Of a stretch of DNA of 24,668 nt, positions 5,490-13,878 are shown piece by piece (position 1 is the stretch's first letter; the number at the start of each line of letters is the position of its first letter). The stretch comes from Oscillospiraceae bacterium. Lineage in GTDB: Bacteria; Bacillota_A; Clostridia; Oscillospirales; Oscillospiraceae. The notes beneath the pieces are model-generated. The model searched no databases and had not been told where the DNA came from. It saw nothing but the letters and a program-made list of their open reading frames with translations. The DNA lies in contig JAFXAV010000065.1 of NCBI GenBank assembly GCA_017516785.1, positions 1 to 24,668 on the forward strand. The letters run 5' to 3'. Made by a program: the position numbers and the translations under genes.

Positions 5490-6221
5490 ATGGAAAACAA
5501 ATCAAAATTCGAAACCACTTCCTTTTCCCTGCACATCATGGCCATGGTGTTCATGCTCTGCGACCATCTGTGGGGAACCATAGTTCCGGGAAATGACTGG
5601 CTGACCTGCATTGGAAGACTTTCTTTCCCCATTTTTGCCTTTCTCATTGTGGAGGGTTACTTCCACACAGGAAATCTCAAAAAATATGTGCTGCGTCTGC
5701 TGATTTTTGCGGTGCTTTCCGAAATTCCCTTTAACCTCGCCATGGGAAGCCGCCTTTTCTATCCCGTCCACCAGAATGTGCTGTGGAGCTTTCTCATTTC
5801 CATCGCTCTTCTCCACTGGAATGAAAAAACGAAGCGCACCTGGGCGAAGATTGCCGTGGGTATTGCATCCGTTGCAGTCGGCGCTGTCGCAGGACTTCTG
5901 ACCATGGTGGACTTTTACCACGCAGGAATTGTGACAGTTCTGGTGTTCTACTTCTTCCGGCAGCGGAAGTGGTGGAGCTTTGCAGGGCAGCTCATCTGCC
6001 TCTGGTATATCAACTGTGAAATGTTGGGCGGTTTCGGCTATGAAATCAGCTTCCTCGGCAGCACCCATTTCATTGCAAGGCAAGGCCTTGCGCTGCTGGC
6101 CTTGGTTCCCATCTGGCTCTACCGTGGAAAACAGGGATACCACAGCACAGCTTTCCGCTGGGCATGCTATGCCTTCTATCCCACCCACCTGCTGATTCTG
6201 GGTATTCTGAAATTTCTTTAA
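5490..6221 (+). CDS. TraX-family membrane protein
   Basis: The 243-residue polytopic protein has about seven or eight hydrophobic segments and the TraX pattern: LHIMAMVFMLCDHLWG near the N terminus, GRLSFPIFAFLIVEGYFHT, then RLLIFAVLSEIPFNLA and a C-terminal YAFYPTHLLILGI. TraX acetylates F pilin in E. coli; chromosomal Firmicutes members have no proven substrate, and acyl transfer is only inferred. The start at 5490 is preferred because GGAGG lies ten bases upstream; the ATG at 5481 is too close to it. The gene is monocistronic, with its own promoter and a hairpin behind it. Confidence 0.85.
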   Translation: MENKSKFETTSFSLHIMAMVFMLCDHLWGTIVPGNDWLTCIGRLSFPIFAFLIVEGYFHTGNLKKYVLRLLIFAVLSEIPFNLAMGSRLFYPVHQNVLWSFLISIALLHWNEKTKRTWAKIAVGIASVAVGAVAGLLTMVDFYHAGIVTVLVFYFFRQRKWWSFAGQLICLWYINCEMLGGFGYEISFLGSTHFIARQGLALLALVPIWLYRGKQGYHSTAFRWACYAFYPTHLLILGILKFL

Positions 6222-6241
6222 GCAACTATTTACCAAAAACA

Positions 6242-6270
6242 GGCAGGAGCATTTACTCCTGCCATCATTT
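6242..6270 (+). terminator. probable terminator after the TraX-family gene
   Basis: GGCAGGAG (6242-6249) pairs with CTCCTGCC (6256-6263), followed by a broken T run. Confidence 0.6.
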
Positions 6271-6312
6271 TGTGCTATGATAGGGGTAACTGAAATCAAA
6301 GGAGAATCAATT

Positions 6313-7335
6313 ATGGATACCAAAACCAAAGACCGCGGCAGATTCCTGCTGGGTGTCGCTATCTGCTTTGCAGTGGCGCTGCTTTCCGTTCTGATTGAAC
6401 ATCTGGTTCCCGGCGAACTGCTGGGCGCTTCCATCATCGCCCTGTTTATGGGCACGCTCATCAACAGCTTCTTCCACCCCGCCTGGATGAAGCCTGCACT
6501 GAAATTCACCTCCAAGAAAATCCTGAAGCTGGCCATCATCCTGCTGGGCGCATCACTGTCCGTCAACGTGATTCTGTCCGTTGGCAAGATGACCTTCTTC
6601 GTCATGATCTTTACCTTCGCCATGTGCTTCGGCGCAGGTAATCTGCTGCGCCGGTTCTTCGGCCTCAACTGGAAGCTGGGCAATCTGATTTCCGCCGGAA
6701 CCGGAATCTGCGGCGGCTCTGCCATCGCCGCCATCTCCCCCGTCATTGATGCAGATGACAAGGATATCGCCTTTGCCATGTCCTCCACATTTCTCTTCGA
6801 CATGGTGATGATCGCGCTGTACCCCATTATGGGTAAGCTTCTGGGTATGTCCGACATTGCTTACGGCATCTGGGCAGGTACCTCCGTCAATGACACCGCC
6901 AGTGTTGTGGCCTCCGGCTACGCCTTTTCCGAAGCAGCAGGCGACTTCGCCACCATGGTCAAGCTAACCCGCACCATCGCCATCATTCCCACTGTCCTGG
7001 TCTTTGCCTGGATCGGCACCCGCATCAAGCAGAAAGAACTTCAGGCAGCCAGCGGCCAGAAGGTGAATATTACAAAAGTCGTTCCCTGGTTTATCTGCGG
7101 TTTCCTGGCTCTGGCCATTCTCAACAGCATCGGCTTCATTCCTGCGGAAGTATCCTCCCTCATGAAGACCGCCAGCAAGTTCCTGATGGTCATGGCTCTG
7201 GCCGCCATCGGTCTCAGCACCAGCATTACCGACTTTAAGAAAGCCGGTCTTGCCCCCATGTTCTACGGAATCACCATTGACACTCTGGTGACTCTGACAG
7301 CTCTCGCCGTCATCTGGTGCATGGGTCTGATGTAA
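6313..7335 (+). CDS. YeiH/UPF0324-family membrane transporter (putative sulfate exporter family)
   Basis: The 340-residue protein has about ten membrane helices and matches the UPF0324 (YeiH/YadS) family. Typical blocks are LGASIIALFMGTLINS, KLAIILLGASLSV, SAGTGICGGSAIAAISPVI, GIWAGTSVNDTASVVASG and the late MALAAIGLSTSI. The family is annotated as putative sulfate exporters on limited data; related names cite taurine or sulfonate metabolism, and nothing nearby supports a substrate here. The start is at 6313, with AAAGGAGA eight bases upstream. An extended -10 TGCTATGAT lies at 6274-6281. A strong hairpin follows the gene. Confidence 0.85.
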   Translation: MDTKTKDRGRFLLGVAICFAVALLSVLIEHLVPGELLGASIIALFMGTLINSFFHPAWMKPALKFTSKKILKLAIILLGASLSVNVILSVGKMTFFVMIFTFAMCFGAGNLLRRFFGLNWKLGNLISAGTGICGGSAIAAISPVIDADDKDIAFAMSSTFLFDMVMIALYPIMGKLLGMSDIAYGIWAGTSVNDTASVVASGYAFSEAAGDFATMVKLTRTIAIIPTVLVFAWIGTRIKQKELQAASGQKVNITKVVPWFICGFLALAILNSIGFIPAEVSSLMKTASKFLMVMALAAIGLSTSITDFKKAGLAPMFYGITIDTLVTLTALAVIWCMGLM

Positions 7336-7346
7336 TACCATATTGA

Positions 7347-7383
7347 AACCCCGGTCCTGCTTTGCAGAACCGGGGTTCTTTGG
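7347..7383. terminator. bidirectional terminator between converging genes
   Basis: AACCCCGGT (7347-7355) pairs with ACCGGGGTT (7369-7377), extended inward by CTGC/GCAG with one mismatch. It serves the YeiH-like gene and the minus-strand gene ending at 7392. Confidence 0.75.
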
Positions 7384-7391
7384 TGATTTCG

Positions 7392-8171
7392 TTATTTCTG
7401 CTGATCCGCCCAGGCTTTGAAGCAGGTCTTGCCGCTGTTTTTGCGCAGATAGGTCAGCCGCTCCTTTGCGGTTTTGGCATCACCTTCCCGCAGGGCATGC
7501 ATAGCCTGGATTTTCGCAATCTCCAGACGGCGGATGTTGTACTGGGCCCGCTGGAAGGCGGCATCCAGCCAATCATCGTTCACCTTTTTGCCGGTCAGGC
7601 AGTTCAGATGCTGTTTGTGCAGATTCAGGCTCTCCGTCAGATTTTTGGCAAGATCCGGCTTGGAAACCCGGCAGGCGCTGATGATCTCATCCAGACGGTT
7701 CACCGCTTCCTCGGCCCGTTCCACATCCTCCTTGCCCAGATAGCAGGCGGCCAGATTGGCAGCATAGAGGCCCTGAACCGGCAGATTGCCCGCGGGAGGA
7801 TCGATGCTCAGCAACTCAATGGCTTTGTCATATTCTCCGGCTGCGGCATAGCCGTCTGCCAGATAGCTGCGGGAAATGGCGGCATCGCTTCCTTTCATCC
7901 GACCCGGCACATCCCGGTAAAGCTTCAGGAATTTTTCAGGATCCAGCTCCATGTGCAGATAACCCAGGTAACGGGTATTTTCCATACTCGCCAGCACATT
8001 ACCCAGAAGCCGGGCTGCAAAATAGCCGATGCCCAGCATCAGGGAGGATGCGATAATCGGCACGATGATATGATGATCCTGATCCCGGACCCAGATGATA
8101 ACCGCAATCACAACAGAAAAAACCATGACCGTGGCAGATGCAATTCTGCTTCGCTTGAATGCTTGAACCAA
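7392..8171 (-). CDS. membrane-anchored TPR-like protein of unknown function
   Basis: The 259-residue protein has two hydrophobic segments near the N terminus (about residues 12-28 and 35-55). A long helical region with TPR-like pairs follows: SYLADGYAAAGEYDKAIELL, YAANLAACYLGKEDVERAEEAV and AMHALREGDAKTAKERL. The helices probably face the cytosol or form a protein-binding scaffold at the membrane. I do not recognise a named family. The start is a TTG at 8169-8171, with GGAGG nine bases upstream; no ATG in a better position was seen. It is monocistronic and convergent with the YeiH-like gene. Confidence 0.7.
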   Translation of the reverse strand: MVQAFKRSRIASATVMVFSVVIAVIIWVRDQDHHIIVPIIASSLMLGIGYFAARLLGNVLASMENTRYLGYLHMELDPEKFLKLYRDVPGRMKGSDAAISRSYLADGYAAAGEYDKAIELLSIDPPAGNLPVQGLYAANLAACYLGKEDVERAEEAVNRLDEIISACRVSKPDLAKNLTESLNLHKQHLNCLTGKKVNDDWLDAAFQRAQYNIRRLEIAKIQAMHALREGDAKTAKERLTYLRKNSGKTCFKAWADQQK

Positions 8172-8415
8172 GAAGATACGCCTCCTTTCAAATTACTCCT
8201 ATTATATCGGCAAGGCCTGCCCTTTGCAAGAATCCGGCAAGATTTTACATATAGCACAAACTCGCATCCCATAATTCTCCCCTTTTTGTTACAGAAAACA
8301 AAACCAAGGTATTCCATTCCGGATCTAAATGGATTATAATGTCAAATATACAGATTGAAATAAATCGACTTCTGTCGAAAGTGACGAAAATATATCTTAG
8401 AAAGGCGGATGAATC
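8172..8415. promoter_or_regulatory. divergent intergenic region before the glycerate operon
   Basis: TATAAT at 8335-8340, with a weak TTCCAT 17 bases upstream (8312-8317), probably drives the rightward operon. The leader of about 65 bases holds a small CGACTTCTGTCG hairpin. No riboswitch or other structured RNA was recognised, and no clear CdaR site could be defined. Confidence 0.4.
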
Positions 8416-9246
8416 ATGTTACGCATCACAGCACTCATGGACAACAAGCCCACAGAGCACAAAGCGCTCATCGCCGAGCATGGTCTTTCGCTCTATGTGG
8501 AATATGACGGCCACCGGATTCTCTTCGACTGCGGCTCCGGCCCCAATCCCCTGTATAATGCCCACCGTCTGGGCATCGGCCTTCAGGATCTGGATGCTGT
8601 CATCCTCAGCCACAGCCACTATGACCATGCCGCAGGTTTCCGCGATCTGACAGAAAAAGGTCTCGGCAGTTCCCTGCTCTATACCGGCCCCCATTTCTTC
8701 GAGCCGAAATACGCCAAAAACGGTGTCCGCTGCACCGATCTTTCCGCAGGTTTTGACGAAGCATTCCTGGACGAGCATCGCATTACCCGCCGGGAAGTCA
8801 ACGGTGTGGAGGAAATCTTCCCCGGTGTTTACCTGATCTCCAATTTCCCCCGGCTCCATGGATTCGAGCGGATCCAGCCCCGGTTTGTCCGGAAGGTCCG
8901 AAACGGCTTCGTGGCCGATGACTTTTGCGATGAGATCTGCATGGCCCTGGAGGTGGACGGCGGACTGGCTGTGCTGGTCGGCTGCTCCCATCCCGGCATT
9001 CTGAATATGATCACCCATGTCCGCAAGACCCTGGGCAAGCCTGTGAAGGCTGTCTTCGGCGGCACCCATCTGGTGGAAGCGGATCAGGCCCGCATCGAAA
9101 CCACCGTCACCAGTCTGCAGGATCTGGGCCTGGAGATTCTGGGCATGAGCCACTGCTCCGGCGATGCTGCGGACTGCGCCATCTGCGCCCGTCCTGACAT
9201 TCAGGGCTGCCATCTGGGCGTGGGCGACAGCATTTTCTTCGAGTAA
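8416..9246 (+). CDS. metallo-beta-lactamase-fold hydrolase (DHPS-like subgroup)
   Basis: The 276-residue protein carries the MBL metal motif HSHYDH (about residues 65-70), a later metal histidine in VGCSHPGI and a further GGTH segment. The overall pattern (ILFDCGSG...LDAVILSHSHYDHAAG) fits the MBL subgroup named after the archaeal 7,8-dihydropterin-6-methyl-4-aminobenzene-phosphate synthase. Bacterial members have no settled reaction. It needs two metal ions, usually zinc, and acts in the cytosol. The stop is 17 bases before the CdaR gene, so it is likely the first gene of the sugar-acid operon; hydrolysis of a lactone or ester feeding the pathway is a guess. Confidence 0.8.
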   Translation: MLRITALMDNKPTEHKALIAEHGLSLYVEYDGHRILFDCGSGPNPLYNAHRLGIGLQDLDAVILSHSHYDHAAGFRDLTEKGLGSSLLYTGPHFFEPKYAKNGVRCTDLSAGFDEAFLDEHRITRREVNGVEEIFPGVYLISNFPRLHGFERIQPRFVRKVRNGFVADDFCDEICMALEVDGGLAVLVGCSHPGILNMITHVRKTLGKPVKAVFGGTHLVEADQARIETTVTSLQDLGLEILGMSHCSGDAADCAICARPDIQGCHLGVGDSIFFE

Positions 9247-9263
9247 CCAAAGGAGGCTCCGGT

Positions 9264-10394
9264 ATGCTGCTGGAGGAACTGGCCAAAGACATGGTGGAGG
9301 TCACCTCCACTCTGGTGGGCGGCAGAACCATCAACATCATGAACACCAGCGGTGTCATCATCGCCTCATCGGAACACGAACGGATCGGATCCTTTCATCA
9401 GGGCGCCTGGGAAGCGATTCGCACCGGAAAGGTCGTCAATATCAAAAAAGATCAGCTGGACCGTTACCCCGGCGCTAAGGAAGGCTGCAACATGCCCCTG
9501 CGGGTCAACGGCACCATCATCGGCGTTGTGGGTATCTACGGCGACCCGGAGGAGATCCGGGACATCGCCCACCTGCTGGAAGTTTATGCCGCCAAATACT
9601 ACCAGCTGGAAGCCATGCTCCGGCCCCGGCTGTCGGAAAGCACCCTCCGCAGCCAGCTGCTGCTGAGTCTTCTTTCCCCGCCCAACGGCATTCTGGCCGC
9701 CGCCCACAGTCTTGTGGAAAACCTGAACATCCATTTTCAGTTTCCCATATATACTGTGGTCATCTCCTCTCCCTGGGGTCTGAGCCAGATAGAAAAGGGC
9801 CAGAAGCTGAGCCAAAAGCTGGAAATGCTGAATTTCCTGAAAAAGCAGCACGATGTCTGGGGCATTGTGGATGGCAGAATGGTTCTGCTGTGCAGCACTC
9901 TGGAGGGCCGGGATGTTGCCTCCCTTCATGCTCTGACAGATGACAGCTACCGGGTTTCTCTGGGCATGCCCAGCGGAAGCCTCTGGGAAATCCAGCATGC
10001 CTACGATCAGGCCTCTATTCTGGATCTTTCCTCGGCGGGTTCTTTCAGCGACATCCGCCACCTGGATACCCGCTGCAGCTATATGCTCAGCCGCACCGCC
10101 GTCCAGGAGGAAGCTTTTCTGAAGGAACTGTATCAGAAGCTTCTGGATGCCTTTGCACCGGACGACTGCGCGCTGCTTCTGGAAAGTGCCAAGGCCTATT
10201 ACGACTGTGGCCGCAGTGTCTCCACCGCCGCGCAGCAGCAGTTTGTCCACAAAAACACCCTTCAGTACCGGGTCAAGCGGCTGCTGGAGGTTCTGGAACT
10301 GGGAAGACTTTCTGCCTTCCGGCAGGAATATCTGGTCCGGCTCGTCATCGAGTATCATTATCGTAAATCGAGGTCGCAAGACCTTGAAAAATAA
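9264..10394 (+). CDS. CdaR-family sugar diacid/glycerate-responsive regulator
   Basis: The 376-residue protein has an N-terminal putative sugar-acid-recognition domain (about 4-130, from LAKDMVEVTSTLVGGRTINIM to VVGIYGDPEEI). It ends in a PucR/CdaR-type helix-turn-helix (about 310-370, CGRSVSTAAQQQFVHKNTLQYRVKRL). CdaR of E. coli activates glucarate, galactarate and glycerate genes in response to glycerate. AAAGGAGG stands seven bases before the ATG. It is translated between the hydrolase and the permease, 14 bases before the latter, and probably controls the whole operon, including itself. Confidence 0.88.
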   Translation: MLLEELAKDMVEVTSTLVGGRTINIMNTSGVIIASSEHERIGSFHQGAWEAIRTGKVVNIKKDQLDRYPGAKEGCNMPLRVNGTIIGVVGIYGDPEEIRDIAHLLEVYAAKYYQLEAMLRPRLSESTLRSQLLLSLLSPPNGILAAAHSLVENLNIHFQFPIYTVVISSPWGLSQIEKGQKLSQKLEMLNFLKKQHDVWGIVDGRMVLLCSTLEGRDVASLHALTDDSYRVSLGMPSGSLWEIQHAYDQASILDLSSAGSFSDIRHLDTRCSYMLSRTAVQEEAFLKELYQKLLDAFAPDDCALLLESAKAYYDCGRSVSTAAQQQFVHKNTLQYRVKRLLEVLELGRLSAFRQEYLVRLVIEYHYRKSRSQDLEK

Positions 10395-10408
10395 AAGGAG
10401 GTAGTAAA

Positions 10409-11764
10409 ATGCAAACTGTCCTGTTATTCGCTACGATCATCATTGCGGTTCTTCTGATGGTCCTGGCAATCTCCAAGCTGAAGATGCATCCGTTCATCGT
10501 CATGTTGGTGATTTCCCTGGCTGTCGGTCTGTTCTGGGGTGTTGTTGACCCCGAATCCGGCTTGACTCCCACGGAGGTCGTCAATCAGGTCAAGAACGGC
10601 TTCGGCAGCATCATGACCAGCATCGGTATTGTCATCCTGTGTGGTACCATCATCGGCACCATTCTGGAAAAGACCGGTGCAGCTCTGACCATGGCAAACT
10701 TCATTCTGAAGATTGTCGGCGAGAAGAACAGCGTCGTCGCTATGGGCGCTATGGGCTACGTTACCGGTATTCCCGTTTTCTGTGATTCCGGCTTCGTCGT
10801 TCTGTCCCCCATCAGCCGCGCACTGGCCCAGCAGTCCAATGTCTCCCTGGCTGTTATGGGTACCGCTCTGTCCGGCGGCCTGTACGCCACCCACTGCCTG
10901 GTTCCTCCCACCCCCGGCCCCATCGCCATGGCTGGTACCCTGGGCGCTGACCTGGGCCTGACCATTCTGGTCGGTCTGCTGGTCTCCATCCCCGGTGTTG
11001 CTGTCGCTATCATTTACGCCAAGAAGATCGCCAGCAGGATCAACATCCCCGCAAACTCCGAGTTCACTCTGGAAGAGCTGCGTGAGAAGTACGGCAAGCT
11101 GCCCGGCACTCTGCAGAGCTTTGCTCCCCTGCTGCTGCCCATCATCCTGATCGGTCTGGCTTCCGTCGTTGACTTCCCCAACAAGCCTCTGGGCACCGGC
11201 ACTCTGTATCAGATCATTATGTTCATTGGTAACCCCGTCGTGGCACTGCTGCTGGGTGTCTTCCTGTCCCTGACCACCATTCCCGAATCCGAGAAGAAGA
11301 ATACTCTGAATTGGGTCACTCAGGGTGTCACCGATTCCGCCGGCATTCTGGCCATCACCTGCGCAGGCAGCTCCTTCGGCGCTATTCTGAAGTGCATGCC
11401 TATTGCTGCCTCCGTCGGCGGTCTGGTCAACTCCGGCCTGGGCGTTCTGATCCCCTTTATCCTGGCTATGATCCTGAAGCTGGCAATGGGCGCTTCCACT
11501 GTCGCCATGATCACCGTCGCCGGCATGATGGCTCCTCTGATGGAGACCATGGGCTTCACCTCTCCTCTGGGCAAGGTTATCGTGGTTCTGGCCATCGGCG
11601 CCGGCTCCATGGTCGCTTCCCACGCAAACGACTCCTACTTCTGGGTTGTCTCCCAGTTCTCCGACATGAAGACCGAAGAAGCTTACAAGTGCCAGACCGG
11701 TATGACAGCCGTCATGGGCATTACCATCATTGCAATTCTCTTCGTCATCTCCCTGTTCATCTGA
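10409..11764 (+). CDS. GntP-family sugar-acid:proton symporter
   Basis: The 451-residue permease has about 12 to 14 membrane segments and the GntP pattern. Key parts are FIVMLVISLAVGLFWG, GFGSIMTSIGIVILCGTIIG, GYVTGIPVFCDSGFVVLSPI, THCLVPPTPGPIAMAG, SHANDSYFW and the Met/Ala-rich tail. The family imports gluconate and related acids; the adjacent kinase makes glycerate the likely substrate. AAAGGAGG lies close before the ATG. Codon use is strikingly uniform (CTG, GGT, ATC, GTC), as in highly expressed genes. It ends in TGA, so TGA is a stop in this organism. Confidence 0.92.
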   Translation: MQTVLLFATIIIAVLLMVLAISKLKMHPFIVMLVISLAVGLFWGVVDPESGLTPTEVVNQVKNGFGSIMTSIGIVILCGTIIGTILEKTGAALTMANFILKIVGEKNSVVAMGAMGYVTGIPVFCDSGFVVLSPISRALAQQSNVSLAVMGTALSGGLYATHCLVPPTPGPIAMAGTLGADLGLTILVGLLVSIPGVAVAIIYAKKIASRINIPANSEFTLEELREKYGKLPGTLQSFAPLLLPIILIGLASVVDFPNKPLGTGTLYQIIMFIGNPVVALLLGVFLSLTTIPESEKKNTLNWVTQGVTDSAGILAITCAGSSFGAILKCMPIAASVGGLVNSGLGVLIPFILAMILKLAMGASTVAMITVAGMMAPLMETMGFTSPLGKVIVVLAIGAGSMVASHANDSYFWVVSQFSDMKTEEAYKCQTGMTAVMGITIIAILFVISLFI

Positions 11765-11783
11765 TCGTTACATTACCCCCTTT

Positions 11784-11813
11784 GATGCAGCAACCCTTCG
11801 GGGTTGCTGCATC
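11784..11813 (+). promoter_or_regulatory. intercistronic hairpin with UUCG loop
   Basis: Thirteen bases (11784-11796) pair perfectly with 11801-11813 around a TTCG tetraloop. No T run follows, so it is more likely an RNA-stability or processing element between permease and kinase than a full terminator. Confidence 0.65.
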
Positions 11814-11845
11814 CGTCTGCACATTTGCATGAAAGGAGCATTTTC

Positions 11846-13075
11846 ATGTCTCTGAGAGAAAATGCCAATAAAATCATGAATGCCGCTCTGGCGGCAGCCT
11901 TGCCCGATGCAGCCGTTCAGGCCGCACTGGAAAAAGCGCAGTTTTCCGATGGCAAGGTCATCCTGATTGCAGCAGGCAAAGCCGGCTGGCAGATGGCCAA
12001 GGCCGCCCATGACCAGATGGGCGACCGGATCCATGGCGGCGTTGTGGTCACCAAGTATGACCACAGCAAGGGCCCCATTGCCAATCTGGATATCTACGAG
12101 GCAGGCCATCCCGTCCCCGATGCCAACTCCTTCCGAGGCACCCAGGCTGCCATCGATGCCGTTACCGGCCTTTCTGAAAATGATACAGTGCTGTTCCTGC
12201 TGTCCGGCGGCGGCTCCGCACTGTTTGAAAAGCCTCTGATTCCCGAAGAGGACCTGAACCGTCTGACCAAGCAGCTGCTGGCCTGCGGCGCTGACATTGT
12301 GGAGATGAACACCGTCCGCAAGCGCTTCTCCGCAGTCAAGGGCGGCCGTTTTGCTCAGCTGTGCCAGCCCGCCAAGGTTTTCACCATCGTGCTGTCCGAC
12401 GTTCTGGGCGACCGGCTGGATATGATCGCCTCCGGCCCTGCCTATCCCGACTCCTCCACCACCGAGGACGCCAAGCGCATCGTCCAGAAGTACAACCTGA
12501 CCCTCACCGGCGATATGGAAAGCCTGCTGCTGGCCGAGACTCCCAAGGAACTGGGCAATGTGGAAACTCACATCACCGGCTCCGTCCGTCAACTATGCAT
12601 TTCCGCGGAAAAGACCTGCCGGGAACTGGGCTATGAGCCTGTCACCCTCACCGACCGGCTGTGCTGCACCGCCCGGGATGCAGGTGTCTTCCTCAGCAAC
12701 ATCGCCCGTTACTATGGCGATTCCGGCAAGAAGCTGGCCTTCCTGGTTGGCGGCGAAACCGTTGTCCATCTGACCGGTCACGGTCTCGGCGGCAGAAATC
12801 AGGAACTGGCTCTGGCCGCTGCCGACGGCATTGCCGGCATGAACGCCTGTGTCTTCTCCGTCGGTTCCGACGGCACCGACGGCCCCACCGATGCTGCCGG
12901 CGGTTACGTGGACGGCACCACCGCAGCCACCCTGAAGGCCCAGGGTATTCTGATCAGCGACGTCCTGCAGGACAACGACGCCTACCACGCCCTGCAGAAG
13001 TGTGACGGTCTGATCATCACCGGCGCCACCGGCACCAATGTCAATGACATTTCCGTGCTGCTGATCGGCGAATAA
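11846..13075 (+). CDS. glycerate 2-kinase, MOFRL family
   Basis: The 409-residue protein fits the MOFRL-type kinases (GckA/TtuD-like), which phosphorylate D-glycerate to 2-phosphoglycerate for entry into lower glycolysis. Visible blocks are VILIAAGKAGWQMAKAA near the N terminus, VVTKYDHSKG, EAGHPVPDANS, LLSGGGSALFEKP, MNTVRKRFSAVKGGRFA, SDVLGDRLDMIASGP and, in the C-terminal MOFRL domain, GLGGRNQELAL and SVGSDGTDGPTDAAG. The start at 11846 follows AAAGGAG; the frame to 11804 runs through the hairpin and has no ribosome site. With the permease and CdaR it completes a glycerate-use operon. Confidence 0.92.
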   Translation: MSLRENANKIMNAALAAALPDAAVQAALEKAQFSDGKVILIAAGKAGWQMAKAAHDQMGDRIHGGVVVTKYDHSKGPIANLDIYEAGHPVPDANSFRGTQAAIDAVTGLSENDTVLFLLSGGGSALFEKPLIPEEDLNRLTKQLLACGADIVEMNTVRKRFSAVKGGRFAQLCQPAKVFTIVLSDVLGDRLDMIASGPAYPDSSTTEDAKRIVQKYNLTLTGDMESLLLAETPKELGNVETHITGSVRQLCISAEKTCRELGYEPVTLTDRLCCTARDAGVFLSNIARYYGDSGKKLAFLVGGETVVHLTGHGLGGRNQELALAAADGIAGMNACVFSVGSDGTDGPTDAAGGYVDGTTAATLKAQGILISDVLQDNDAYHALQKCDGLIITGATGTNVNDISVLLIGE

Positions 13076-13095
13076 TCCTCCCTCTGTAGAATATG

Positions 13096-13124
13096 CCGCC
13101 GCTCCCAAAGAGCGGCGGTTTTTT
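13096..13124 (+). terminator. terminator of the glycerate operon
   Basis: CCGCCGCTC (13096-13104) pairs with GAGCGGCGG (13110-13118), followed by six T. Confidence 0.9.
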
Positions 13125-13154
13125 CATATCTTCTTTCAATTTCGCATTTTCTGT

Positions 13155-13162
13155 GGTATGAT
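13155..13162 (+). promoter_or_regulatory. extended -10 promoter of the DUF4298-RidA gene
   Basis: TGGTATGAT-type extended -10 (TATGAT at 13157-13162), with a weak TTTCAA 17 bases upstream. Confidence 0.45.
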
Positions 13163-13184
13163 ATTTCCAAAAGGAGGGCAGGCC

Positions 13185-13790
13185 ATGACCGATGCAATTG
13201 ACAGAATCCGGCAGATGGAGCAGTGCTTCGACGAAACGGACAATCCGGAAAACGTCAGAATCCTGACCAAATATTTTGAAAGCGGCCAGTGGCTCCGGGA
13301 TTATGAACTGGATGAGCAGGGACTGCTCCCCAAAGATCTGAAGCGGGGTGTTCTTTCCCAGGATGCCCTTTACAATTTTCTCACCGACTACAAAAGGAGC
13401 GAAACTATGGACAACGAATACATCATCTTTGTGGAAGAGGAAGACCAGCCCTACAGTGACATCGTAGTCACCGACGGCAAATATCTGTTCCTTTCCGGCC
13501 TTGTTTCCGAGGAACTTTCCACCCGGGACGAAGCCTACGGCACCATTGAATTCGAAACCAACCGGATTCTTGACAACCTGAAGGTCATTCTGGAAAAGTA
13601 CGGTTCTGACATGGACCATGTGGTCCGTGTGGATGTGCTGCTTTCCAAGTGGGAGTACAAGGACGCCATGAACCGGGAGTATGTGAAGCATTTCCGGAGA
13701 GCAAAGCTCCCCGCCAGAATCTGCTTCGGCGATGTGGCCATCGCAGGAGACTGCAAGGTGGAAATGGCCGTGATTGCCACTAAGAAATAA
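13185..13790 (+). CDS. DUF4298-RidA fusion protein with internal ribosome site
   Basis: The 201-residue frame has an N-terminal DUF4298 domain (about 1-70, with YFESGQWLRDYELDEQGLLP and DLKRGVLSQDALY). A complete RidA/YjgF domain follows (about 75-201), including SDIVVTDGKYLFLSGLVS, a middle RVDVLLSKW and the substrate-binding Arg in LPARICFGD. RidA proteins deaminate reactive enamine/imine intermediates; DUF4298 has no known role. AAAGGAGGG supports the start at 13185. Within the linker, AAAAGGAG (13392-13399) precedes an in-frame ATG at 13407, giving a 127-residue protein of exactly RidA size. The gene may make both the fusion and free RidA, or may be two genes joined by loss of a stop codon. 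Confidence 0.82.
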   Translation: MTDAIDRIRQMEQCFDETDNPENVRILTKYFESGQWLRDYELDEQGLLPKDLKRGVLSQDALYNFLTDYKRSETMDNEYIIFVEEEDQPYSDIVVTDGKYLFLSGLVSEELSTRDEAYGTIEFETNRILDNLKVILEKYGSDMDHVVRVDVLLSKWEYKDAMNREYVKHFRRAKLPARICFGDVAIAGDCKVEMAVIATKK

Positions 13791-13801
13791 CGAAAGAAAA
13801 T

Positions 13802-13830
13802 AAAAAGACAGGGTTTCCCCCTGTCTTTTT
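13802..13830 (+). terminator. terminator after the DUF4298-RidA gene
   Basis: AAAAAGACAGGG pairs with CCCTGTCTTTTT around a short TTTCC loop and ends in a T run. Confidence 0.85.
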
Positions 13831-13878
13831 TCTGTATCTGTGATAGAATAAAAAGAAACGCAGATGGAAGGTGTCGCT

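Noticed and set aside
10424..11623. Minus-strand frame opposite the GntP permease, rich in Gln, Asp, Gly and His
   Set aside because: The composition is that of the complement of hydrophobic codons in a membrane protein; no start signal.
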